From Enterobacter sp. SA187 (GTDB lineage: Bacteria; Pseudomonadota; Gammaproteobacteria; Enterobacterales; Enterobacteriaceae), in the NCBI RefSeq assembly GCF_001888805.2, contig NZ_CP019113.1, positions 1,178,001 to 1,242,000 on the forward strand: a stretch of 64,000 nucleotides of DNA. Reading direction: 5' to 3'. The notes beneath the pieces are model-generated. The model did not search any database. It saw only the letters and a list, made by a program, of their open reading frames with translations, and was not told where the DNA came from. The position numbers and the translations under genes were made by a program. Positions 8,991 through 16,224 of the stretch are shown here, one piece after another. Within the stretch, counting starts at the first letter, position 1. Every line of letters begins with the position of its first letter.

Positions 8991-9150
8991 CGCCCGGCGG
9001 CGCACGCTTGCCGGGCCTACGGTATCACCGATTCGTAGGTTTGTTGGCCGGGTAAGGCGAAGCCGCCACGTATCGCCCGGCGGCGCATGCTTGCCGGGCC
9101 TACGGTATCACTGATTTTGTAGGCCGGGTAAGGCGAAGCCGCCACCCGGC
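8991..9150. repeat. BIME: two tandem REP-pair units
   Basis: Two copies (about 8991-9069 and 9074-9150) of an imperfect palindrome built from CGCCCGGCGGCGCA, TTGCCGGGCCTACGG, TAGGCCGGGTAAGGCG and AAGCCGCCACC. Typical enterobacterial REP/BIME sequence. It marks the left edge of the Entner-Doudoroff-like block; a matching unit marks the right edge at 18979-19057. Confidence 0.9.
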
Positions 9151-9166
9151 ATATAACGCAAAAATA

Positions 9167-10042
9167 CTACCGCGCCTCCTCCGCCGCGCGTATCGCCGCG
9201 ACTTTCCGCCCAAATGCCAGTTGCAGAACCGCCAGCAGCCCAAACGCCGGAAGCAGGGCGCTTGCGGCAGAGATCCCGGTTGCCCCTTTTATCAGCATCG
9301 CCCCTGAGGCAATCAGCAGCAAAAACACCATCAGGCGAAACACTTTCACCGAAATCCGCTTGTGAACGTACTGGCCGACCAGCGAGCCGAGGATCATGGT
9401 CGGAATACAGAAAATCACCAGCTTGACGGTGGAAATGGTCAGAATACCGCTGGTGGCCAGCCCGCCAATAATCGCGATATTGTTCGCCGTAAAAAAGGCG
9501 TTCAGCGTACCGCGAAAGGCGGCGGGGGCCAGATTACGCAGCATCCCGTACATCACTACCGGCGGCCCGTTGGTGGAAAAGGCCGCCCCCAGCGCTCCGG
9601 CGATGGCGCCCATAGGGGCGGCAATCCAGCGTTTGTCGTACACCGGCAGACGCGGAATAAACAGGCTGTAGAACGAATAGAGAATGATAAAAGCGCCGAG
9701 TCCAATCTTCATAATGTGATCGGGCAGAAACGACAGCGCATACAGCCCCACCGGGATCCCCGCCAGAGAGAACACAATCAACACCAGCGCCGATTTCCAG
9801 TCGGTTTCCTTGCGCGACAGCCAGGTGGCGTACAGCGCCGTCGCCGTGCCGACCATCACCGACATCGGCGCCGCCATTTTTAACGGCAGCACCATGGTGA
9901 TCAGCGGCATGGCGGTCAGCCCGCCGCCAAACCCCGCGCAAATCCCGACGAAGGTGTAAAGAAACATCACCGCCACCACAATCAGCACCGCGCCGGTTTC
10001 CAGCATCACGCCATCAGGTGTGAACAAGCTAAAGAAGTCCAT
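9167..10042 (-). CDS. TauE/SafE-family membrane exporter (probable sulfonate export)
   Basis: 291-residue integral membrane protein with about eight hydrophobic segments and the family glycine-rich motifs GICAGFGGGLTAMPLI near residue 35 and STNGPPVVMYG near residue 155. TauE/SafE proteins are mostly linked to export of sulfite, sulfoacetate or other organosulfonates. Last gene of the minus-strand operon that starts with the IlvD/Edd dehydratase, 9 nt after the dehydrogenase gene. In this context it would export DHPS or sulfolactate; that substrate is inference. A TauE-type exporter beside a sugar-acid pathway is a main argument that the pathway handles a sulfonated sugar. Confidence 0.85.
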   Translation of the reverse strand: MDFFSLFTPDGVMLETGAVLIVVAVMFLYTFVGICAGFGGGLTAMPLITMVLPLKMAAPMSVMVGTATALYATWLSRKETDWKSALVLIVFSLAGIPVGLYALSFLPDHIMKIGLGAFIILYSFYSLFIPRLPVYDKRWIAAPMGAIAGALGAAFSTNGPPVVMYGMLRNLAPAAFRGTLNAFFTANNIAIIGGLATSGILTISTVKLVIFCIPTMILGSLVGQYVHKRISVKVFRLMVFLLLIASGAMLIKGATGISAASALLPAFGLLAVLQLAFGRKVAAIRAAEEAR

Positions 10043-10051
10043 ATCCGCTCC

Positions 10052-10819
10052 TTAATTCAGCGACAAGCCCGCATCGACGATAAAGTCCTGCCCGGTGCAG
10101 CCGCAGGATTCATCGGACGCCAGAAACAGCGCCAGCCGCGCGCAGTGCGTGCCGTCGAGACGGAATTTCAGCGCCTGGAGTTCGATAAACTGATTTACCG
10201 CCGCCGGATCGAGTTTCGCCCACATCGCGTCCTGTTTGGCAGTGCGGATCGCCCCCGGCACCAGGCTGTTCACCCGGATCCCACGCGGCCCCAGCTCCTG
10301 CGCCAGCGTGCGGGTAAAGCCGTGAATCGCCGCTTTCGACAGGGAATAGCACACCCGTCCCGGACGCCCGCGCATCCAGTTAATCGAGCCCATATTGATA
10401 ATGCTGCCGCTGCCTTTGCGCGCCATGCCGGGAATAACCGCCTGAATGGCGAACAGGTGGTGACGCATATTGACGTTAATACGGTTATTAAAATAGTCTT
10501 CCGTCAGATCATCAATAGTATGGTGATCGTCGCTGCCTGCGTTATTAATCAGAATATCAATATCGCCCAGCTGTTCGATAATCTGCGTAAAACAGGCTTT
10601 AAGCTGATTAATATCCGTGACGTCGCAAAATAAAAACAGACATCCCATTTCCGCAGCCAGTTTCTCACCGGCCCGGGCGTCATAATCCAGAAAGGCCACC
10701 CGCGCGCCCTGATTCACAAAGGCGCGGACATATTCTTCGCCAATGCCGCTGGCGCCGCCGGTAATGGCCACGACTTTATTGTGCAGACTTTTATAAATGA
10801 CGTTGATTTCGCTGTGCAT
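10052..10819 (-). CDS. SDR-family aldose 1-dehydrogenase (candidate sulfoquinovose dehydrogenase)
   Basis: 255-residue classical short-chain dehydrogenase. TGGASGIG cofactor loop at 20-27, D45 at the end of beta-2 (prefers NAD+), NNAG at 92-95 and the catalytic triad S145, Y158, K162 (YSLSK). The blocks INVNMRHHLFAIQAV and SINWMRGRPGRVCY resemble Caulobacter D-xylose dehydrogenase XylB, a sugar-to-lactone oxidase. The start is the ATG at 10819 with GAGGA upstream; a TTG 15 nt earlier is unlikely. Inferred role: SQ + NAD+ to 6-deoxy-6-sulfogluconolactone, step one of a sulfo-Entner-Doudoroff route. The sugar specificity is not provable from the sequence. Confidence 0.8.
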   Translation of the reverse strand: MHSEINVIYKSLHNKVVAITGGASGIGEEYVRAFVNQGARVAFLDYDARAGEKLAAEMGCLFLFCDVTDINQLKACFTQIIEQLGDIDILINNAGSDDHHTIDDLTEDYFNNRINVNMRHHLFAIQAVIPGMARKGSGSIINMGSINWMRGRPGRVCYSLSKAAIHGFTRTLAQELGPRGIRVNSLVPGAIRTAKQDAMWAKLDPAAVNQFIELQALKFRLDGTHCARLALFLASDESCGCTGQDFIVDAGLSLN

Positions 10820-10834
10820 AATCTTATTCCTCAA

Positions 10835-11704
10835 TTATTTTCTGGCGCTGTGCTTAACGACTTTCCAGGTGGCAGAAAAATCTTCGCCACCCAGGCCGTT
10901 TTCCATTCCCTGGTCATACACGTTTTTCACCACATTCACGCCCGGCAGAAATAACCCGGCTTCTGTCAGCAGCGATTTCATGATGTTGACGTCTTTGGCC
11001 ATATTTTGCAGAGAGAAGGCGGTGCGGAAATCTTCGGCGATCAGGCTGTTAATTTTGCTGTCGAGATACCAGTTGGTGGCGCCGCCAAACGAGATGGCTT
11101 TATGAAAATCCGCTTTATCGATGCCGTAATGATCCGCCACGGTCAGCATCTCATTGACGCTGTTCTGAATGCCCGCCACCAGCAGGTTATGCACGATTTT
11201 CATCACCAGGCCGCGGCCATTCCCGCCCATATGGATCTGGTGATTACCCATCATCGCGAGGATCGGCGACACCTTTTCCCATGCTGCTTTATCACCGCCG
11301 ATATAAATACCCAGCTCGCCCTTCTGCGCGGCAGGCACCGATTTCACCACCGGCGCGTCGAGCATGATTGCGCCGGTATGATTCACCTGGCGGGAAATGG
11401 CTACCGACACGGAGGGATCGATAGTCGACATATCAATGGTGATTTGCCCGTCATGTAAATACGGCAGCATTTGCTGATAAATATCGCGCACATGTTCAGA
11501 GCGGGGCACCATGCTGATAATAACGTCGGCACGCTGCGCAATATCCGCCACGGAAATAGCCGCCTGCGCGCCCTGTAATACCAGCCGGTTAATGGCGTCC
11601 TGATTAATATCGAAGACCAGAACCGTACCGGTAAATTTGGTGACAATATTTTTGGACATGGCTTCGCCCATCAGGCCAAGCCCGATAAAACCAATGGTTT
11701 TCAT
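10835..11704 (-). CDS. 3-hydroxyisobutyrate dehydrogenase-family reductase, non-YihU type
   Basis: 289-residue beta-hydroxyacid dehydrogenase: Rossmann GLGLMGEAMS (8-17), substrate loop DAPVVKSVPA (116-125), catalytic K169. It is a homologue of YihU at 6191-7087, but the residues aligned to YihU R123, N174 and S178 are K121, H172 and V176. It therefore has a different anion-binding pocket. Inferred role: reduce the aldehyde released by the aldolase (SLA to DHPS), or oxidise or reduce a different hydroxyacid if the pathway is not for SQ. Sits between the SDR and lactonase genes in the same operon. Its presence instead of an aldehyde dehydrogenase would make the route end in DHPS rather than sulfolactate. 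Confidence 0.8.
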   Translation of the reverse strand: MKTIGFIGLGLMGEAMSKNIVTKFTGTVLVFDINQDAINRLVLQGAQAAISVADIAQRADVIISMVPRSEHVRDIYQQMLPYLHDGQITIDMSTIDPSVSVAISRQVNHTGAIMLDAPVVKSVPAAQKGELGIYIGGDKAAWEKVSPILAMMGNHQIHMGGNGRGLVMKIVHNLLVAGIQNSVNEMLTVADHYGIDKADFHKAISFGGATNWYLDSKINSLIAEDFRTAFSLQNMAKDVNIMKSLLTEAGLFLPGVNVVKNVYDQGMENGLGGEDFSATWKVVKHSARK

Positions 11705-11709
11705 TTTTT

Positions 11710-12582
11710 TCAGTTCTCGTTAAATTTTAATTTCTGAATGCCGGGGACAGTAACGCGCAGGGAAAATATCGCACCTGACAGCGGGTGAGCGTTAATTTCT
11801 TCTGCGGACATATTTTCCCGGGTGGTGGTAATAAATAAGGTTTTCATGTCACTGCCGCCGAAGCAGACCATGGTCGGGCAGCGCACCGGCAGCCGGATTT
11901 CCGCCAGCACCTCGCCCTGCGGTGAAAAGCGCGCAATACGCCAGCCGTCAAACAGCGCGCTCCAGTAGCAGCCTTCAGCGTCGATGGCCGCGCCGTCCGG
12001 TCTGCCATTGCCGCGCGGGAAGGTTTTCCAGATCTGCCGCTGACCGGGCTGGCCGTGCGCATCCAGCGGTGTGCGATAAATCACATGATTCGGCGTGTCG
12101 CTGGTGTACATCCACCGGCCATCCGGGGAAAACGCCAGCCCGTTCGCGCCCAGAATGTCGGACTGTAACACCGTGGTTTTCAGGTCGGCGTCTACACGGC
12201 ACAGCAGCGCGCCGTTGTAATCCCGCGGCCCCCAGTAGGTTCCGGCATAAAAGCGTCCCTGGCCGTCGGTGCCGCCATCATTAAAGCGCGCCAGCTGGGG
12301 GTTATTCGGGTTATCGCACACTTTCTGCGTCAGCCTGCCTTCGCCATCGGTCAGCCAGATGGCAGAACGCATGGCGACGATCAGACCGCCGCGCTTGCGC
12401 AGGGCAAAGCAGCCCACTTCTTCGGCAAAGTGCATCACGCCGTGCTTGCCGCTGTGCGGCTGATAGTGATGAATTTCCTGGCGCAAAATATCGGTCCAGT
12501 AGAGCGTCTGGCGGTCGGCATCCCAGGTCGGGCATTCCGGCAGCTCGCCGTGATAGTCAAAGAGTACGCGGGGTTGTTCCAT
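11710..12582 (-). CDS. SMP-30/gluconolactonase-family sugar lactonase
   Basis: 290-residue six-bladed beta-propeller lactonase of the SMP-30/regucalcin family. Metal-ligand segments are visible: LPECPTWD near residue 16 (Glu), RFNDGGTDGQGRFYAGT near 100 (Asn), GANGLAFSPDG near 145 and RPDGAAIDAEG near 195 (Asp). No signal peptide. Inferred role: hydrolyse the sugar lactone made by the SDR to the aldonate (6-deoxy-6-sulfogluconate). Its start overlaps the epimerase gene by 26 nt, indicating translational coupling. Confidence 0.83.
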   Translation of the reverse strand: MEQPRVLFDYHGELPECPTWDADRQTLYWTDILRQEIHHYQPHSGKHGVMHFAEEVGCFALRKRGGLIVAMRSAIWLTDGEGRLTQKVCDNPNNPQLARFNDGGTDGQGRFYAGTYWGPRDYNGALLCRVDADLKTTVLQSDILGANGLAFSPDGRWMYTSDTPNHVIYRTPLDAHGQPGQRQIWKTFPRGNGRPDGAAIDAEGCYWSALFDGWRIARFSPQGEVLAEIRLPVRCPTMVCFGGSDMKTLFITTTRENMSAEEINAHPLSGAIFSLRVTVPGIQKLKFNEN

Positions 12583-13456
12583 CGTCTGACATCCTTATTG
12601 TCATGCTGAGCGACAGCTCGCCGCCGGGCGCGATGCGATCCATTGCCTGGACGTTGCTGCCTGCCGGGAAGCGGTTAATGGCGTCGTTGATATGGCTGAC
12701 GGGTTCCATCGCCACCACGTTGCGCCCGTCGCCGGGAATAAAAAACACCAGATTCGGCGTGTTGCTGTGCAAGGTGGCGCGGATGCCGCGCTGCGGCCAG
12801 CACACGATCGCTTCGCCGTTCCAGTCGGTAAAACAGTTGTCTACCGAGCCGGCGAGCGGCGTTTTAAAGCGCGTGTAGTCCCACGCGGGCGGCACGGCGA
12901 CTTCCTCATCCGGCAGGCTGTTTTCATCGTTCAGCCAGACGTGGGCGGCGTGAAACATGACCTCGCTGCGGGCGGCGTCGGCAAAAAACGGGTGAAAGCC
13001 CAGCCCGGCGGGCACAGCCTGATCCGCGAGGTTGTGATACGTCAGCGACACGCTGAGGTCATTTTCGGTCAGTGCAAAACGCTGGCTGGCCCGCCACGGC
13101 CATGGCCAGCGGACAGAGGCCGGGCAGGTAAACGCAAGATCAATCTGCGTTTCACTCGCGTAGATCACCTCCCAGATTTGCTGCCAGCCGATGCCGTGCA
13201 GCGCGTGCGGATTATCCGGCACGTTGCGCGTCACCTGAAAAGGCTGGCCGTCAAAGGCGAAGCGCCCGTCGGCAATGCGGTTCGACCAGGGGATCAGCGG
13301 ATAACTGCCGCACATATTGGCGCGCTGTGCGCCCCGCGGATCGAGAGGGCGCAGAATGTTGTGCCCGCGCCAGCGCAGCCAGGCAAGCGCACCGCCCAAC
13401 TCCGGCGCGACGGCGATATGCATATCGCCGTATTTACCTTCAATAAGCCGGGTCAT
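12557..13456 (-). CDS. Aldose 1-epimerase-family mutarotase
   Basis: 299-residue galactose-mutarotase-like beta-sandwich protein. SYPLIPWSNRIADGRF (near 52-67) carries the substrate-binding Asn-Arg, NPHALHGIGWQ contains a catalytic-type His, and GLGFHPFF and the late MEPVSH segment are family features. It would interconvert SQ anomers for the anomer-specific dehydrogenase or isomerase. Its place in this operon matters because yihR, the mutarotase gene of the E. coli SQ locus, is missing between yihQ and yihS. One mutarotase may serve both routes. It shares one base with the aldolase stop region and overlaps the lactonase start. Confidence 0.82.
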   Translation of the reverse strand: MTRLIEGKYGDMHIAVAPELGGALAWLRWRGHNILRPLDPRGAQRANMCGSYPLIPWSNRIADGRFAFDGQPFQVTRNVPDNPHALHGIGWQQIWEVIYASETQIDLAFTCPASVRWPWPWRASQRFALTENDLSVSLTYHNLADQAVPAGLGFHPFFADAARSEVMFHAAHVWLNDENSLPDEEVAVPPAWDYTRFKTPLAGSVDNCFTDWNGEAIVCWPQRGIRATLHSNTPNLVFFIPGDGRNVVAMEPVSHINDAINRFPAGSNVQAMDRIAPGGELSLSMTIRMSDDGTTPRTL

Positions 13457-14247
13457 CAGTACACCTCCCCGCCGCGAATGGTGAGCTGTTCTCCGCGAAT
13501 GGCCGCCAGCTGCTCTTTCGCGCGCGCCAGCATAAAGCTCATGTCCGAGGCCAGCGCCACAAAGTTAAAGCCCATCTGCTGGTACTTATTCACCAGTTGC
13601 GGATTGCCACCGACGATGCCGCAGGGTTTGCCGAGGCGCTGACAGACCTCCAGCCCGCGCTTGATCATCAGCTGCACCTCCGGGTGCGACGGGTTGCCCG
13701 GCTGCCCCATCGCCGCTGACAAATCGCCCGGCCCGATAAAGAAGCCGGTAATGCCGTCCACCTGAGCGATGGCATCGATACTGGCGATGGCTTCCGGCGT
13801 CTCCAGTTGCAGGATCAGGCACAGTTCGTCCCGCGCCTCCTGCACAAACTGCGCATTCCCGCCCCAACCAGAGGCGCGGTGCATGGCGGCAAAGCCGCGT
13901 TTGCCATACGGTGGGTAATAAGCGGCGACCACCGCCTGCTGCGCCTCTTCCGCGGTGTTGATAAAAGGGATCATCAGCGACATCGCGCTGCCGTCGAGCG
14001 CGCGTTTAATAAGCACCACCTCGTTTCCCGCGAGGCGGTAAAGCGGCGTGGTGGTGGCGCTGATGCTGCGGATCGCCCGATCAATGCGTATGGCGTCCAG
14101 CGTATCGACGGCGACATGTTCCTGATCCAGCACCAGAAAATCGAATCCGACCGTCGCCATTGCTTCGGCGACGGTATCGCTGCCGGTCATCATCCAGGTG
14201 CCGAGCAGGCGCTGGCCTGAAAGCAGGGCGTGTTTAAAAGGGTTCAT
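13456..14247 (-). CDS. HpcH/HpaI-family class II aldolase (candidate KDSG aldolase)
   Basis: 263-residue metal-dependent pyruvate aldolase. Catalytic His in LVLDQEHVAVD (H44), metal ligands E149 in LQLETPEAI and D175 in IGPGDLSAAMG, all in the standard HpaI/GarL order. Splits 2-keto-3-deoxy sugar acids to pyruvate plus an aldehyde; in a sulfo-ED route the substrate would be 2-keto-3,6-dideoxy-6-sulfogluconate, giving pyruvate and SLA. Starts MNPFKHALLSG after AGGAACCCTG, 9 nt past the dehydratase stop. Alternatives are 2-keto-3-deoxy-glucarate- or rhamnonate-type aldolases, which share the fold. Confidence 0.82.
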   Translation of the reverse strand: MNPFKHALLSGQRLLGTWMMTGSDTVAEAMATVGFDFLVLDQEHVAVDTLDAIRIDRAIRSISATTTPLYRLAGNEVVLIKRALDGSAMSLMIPFINTAEEAQQAVVAAYYPPYGKRGFAAMHRASGWGGNAQFVQEARDELCLILQLETPEAIASIDAIAQVDGITGFFIGPGDLSAAMGQPGNPSHPEVQLMIKRGLEVCQRLGKPCGIVGGNPQLVNKYQQMGFNFVALASDMSFMLARAKEQLAAIRGEQLTIRGGEVY

Positions 14248-14256
14248 CAGGGTTCC

Positions 14257-16011
14257 TTAAAAAATGGGCGGTTCAGGGACATCGCCGCCGGATTGCAGAA
14301 AATCAAAATCGCAGCCTTCATTCGCCTGGGTAACGTGCTGTTGGTATAGCGCCGCCCAGGAGCGCGCAAAAACAGTGTGCTGCGGGGTAAGTGCCGCGCG
14401 GCGGCGGGCTATTTCGTCGTCGTCCACCAGCATATTGAGCGTGCCCGCCTCAATATCGAGCGTCACCCGATCGCCGGTTTGCACCAGTGCCAGCGGCCCG
14501 CCGACCGCCGCTTCCGGCGCGACGTGCAGAATGCAGGTGCCGTAATGGGTGCCGGACATCCGCGCATCGGAAATACGCACCATGTCGGTCACGCCCTCGC
14601 GTAGCAGTTTTTTGGGGATCGGCAGGTTGCCCCACTCGGGCATGCCCGGCGCGCCCACCGGCCCGGCATTGCGCAGGATAATCACCGTATCTTTAGTGAC
14701 CGCCAGATCGGGGTCGTCAATCTGATCCGACAGCGCCTGATGGCTGTCGAACACCAGCGCAGGACCGGTGTGTTTGCGCAGCTGCGGGCTGGCGGCGGAG
14801 GATTTCATCACCGCGCCATCCGGGCATAAATTGCCGCGCAGCACCGTCAGTGCGCAGCCCTGTGACAGCGGAATGACCGGATTTTGCAGATCGCGGATCA
14901 CGTCGTCGTCATAGCAGTGCGCCTGTTCGATCCACGCGCTGACCGGCCGGTTGGTGACGCCCCGCGCATCCAGATGCAAGAAACCGGTGAGCTTTTTCAG
15001 CTGCGCCAGCAGGCCGCCCGCGAAGAAAAAATCCTCCATCAGGTATTTTCCCGACGGGAACAGGTTGGCGAGCACCGGCACCCGGCGGGCGATGGCTTCC
15101 ATATCGGCGAGCGTCAGCGGAATAGCGGCACGGTTCGCCATGGCAATGAGGTGGATCGCCGCATTGGTGGAGCCGCCCAGCGCCATATAGGTGACGATGC
15201 CGTTCAGGAAATTCTTTTTCGTCAGCCAGTGGGACGGTTTATGGTCGTACCACACCATATCGACAATGGCCTGGCCGCACTGCGCCGCCATTTGCGGATG
15301 ACGGCTGTCCGCCGCCGGAATGGAACTGGCACCCGGCAGCGTAAAACCCATGGCATCGGCAATGGAGGTCATGGTTGACGCGGTGCCCATGGTGTTGCAG
15401 GTGCCGATGGAGCGCGTCATCGCCCCTTCCAGCTCCACCCAGTCATGCTGCGTAATGGCGCCGAGGCGCAGCTGATCCCAGTATTTTTTGGTGTGCGTTC
15501 CCGCGCCTGTGGTCTGGCCGCGCCATTTGCCGGTGGTCATCGGCCCGGCGGGGCAGAAGATCAGCGGCAAATCCATCGACAGCGCGCCCATCAGCAGCGC
15601 GGGGGTGGATTTATCGCAGCCGCCGAGCAGCACCACGCCGTCGATCGGATGCTGGCGCAGCAGCTCTTCCGTTTCCATCGCCAGGAAATTGCGGTACAGC
15701 ATGGTGGTGGGTTTCACCATCACTTCGCCCATCGACAGCGCAGGCAGCTCCACCGGAAAACCGCCCGCCGCCCAGACGCCGCGCTTCACGGCTTCAGCCC
15801 GCTCGCGTAAATGCGCATGGCAGGCGCTCATGTCGCTCCAGGTATTGATAATGCCGATGACCGGCTTACCGAGAAACTCGTCCCGGCCAAATCCCATTTG
15901 TTGTGTGCGCTGGCGGTGGGCAAACGCCCGGATGGTATCGGGGGCGTACCAGCGCTGGCTGCGGAGTTCACCGATCTCACGGCGTGGTAAGCGATCTGTG
16001 TTGAACATCAT
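14257..16011 (-). CDS. IlvD/Edd-family sugar-acid dehydratase (candidate sulfogluconate dehydratase)
   Basis: 584 residues, the length of L-arabinonate/D-xylonate dehydratases. Cysteines C64 (SACHAHL), C132 (GGCDKSTPAL) and C205 (GTCNTMGTAST) have the 68- and 73-residue spacing of the [2Fe-2S] ligands in arabinonate dehydratases. The C-terminal RMSGTHYGTCILH and GDRVTLDIEAGTL blocks are intact. Inferred reaction: 6-deoxy-6-sulfogluconate to the 2-keto-3-deoxy acid. First gene of the seven-gene minus-strand operon; its promoter overlaps the palindrome at 16045-16066. The start MMFNTDRLPRREIG has GGAG upstream. Confidence 0.85.
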   Translation of the reverse strand: MMFNTDRLPRREIGELRSQRWYAPDTIRAFAHRQRTQQMGFGRDEFLGKPVIGIINTWSDMSACHAHLRERAEAVKRGVWAAGGFPVELPALSMGEVMVKPTTMLYRNFLAMETEELLRQHPIDGVVLLGGCDKSTPALLMGALSMDLPLIFCPAGPMTTGKWRGQTTGAGTHTKKYWDQLRLGAITQHDWVELEGAMTRSIGTCNTMGTASTMTSIADAMGFTLPGASSIPAADSRHPQMAAQCGQAIVDMVWYDHKPSHWLTKKNFLNGIVTYMALGGSTNAAIHLIAMANRAAIPLTLADMEAIARRVPVLANLFPSGKYLMEDFFFAGGLLAQLKKLTGFLHLDARGVTNRPVSAWIEQAHCYDDDVIRDLQNPVIPLSQGCALTVLRGNLCPDGAVMKSSAASPQLRKHTGPALVFDSHQALSDQIDDPDLAVTKDTVIILRNAGPVGAPGMPEWGNLPIPKKLLREGVTDMVRISDARMSGTHYGTCILHVAPEAAVGGPLALVQTGDRVTLDIEAGTLNMLVDDDEIARRRAALTPQHTVFARSWAALYQQHVTQANEGCDFDFLQSGGDVPEPPIF

Positions 16012-16224
16012 GTAAGTACTCCGGTGTAGGTTTATTTATACGGTAATATCGTAGCGCTACGATATTCAAGATGGCTTAGCCCTGTTTTGTGATAGCCCCC
16101 GCAATTCCCTTGCCGTGAGTATGGTTTTTGACAGGCCAGCTCAAATTTCCCGTCTGTTGTCGTTATCTGTCGGGGAAAGGCTGTGGAATAGTAATGGAAC
16201 CGCATGCTCAGGGAGGGTGGTGTT
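16012..16224. promoter_or_regulatory. Divergent promoter with perfect 22-bp LacI-type operator (16045-16066)
   Basis: The gap separates the dehydratase operon from the symporter-regulator genes. Positions 16045-16066 form a perfect palindrome whose half is AATATCGTAGC, with the central CG step typical of LacI-family operators. It lies 34-55 bp upstream of the dehydratase start, where it would overlap that promoter. The adjacent LacI-family gene at 17925 is the natural ligand (inference). GGGAGGG at 16211-16217 is the symporter ribosome-binding site. Confidence 0.8.

Noticed and set aside
8991..9150. Possible CRISPR array or IS terminal repeats
   Set aside because: Two units only, with palindromic REP cores and no regular spacers; no cas or transposase gene nearby.
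10820..10834. Upstream TTG start for the SDR gene
   Set aside because: It overlaps the end of the preceding gene and lacks a spaced ribosome-binding site; the ATG at 10819 has GAGGA.
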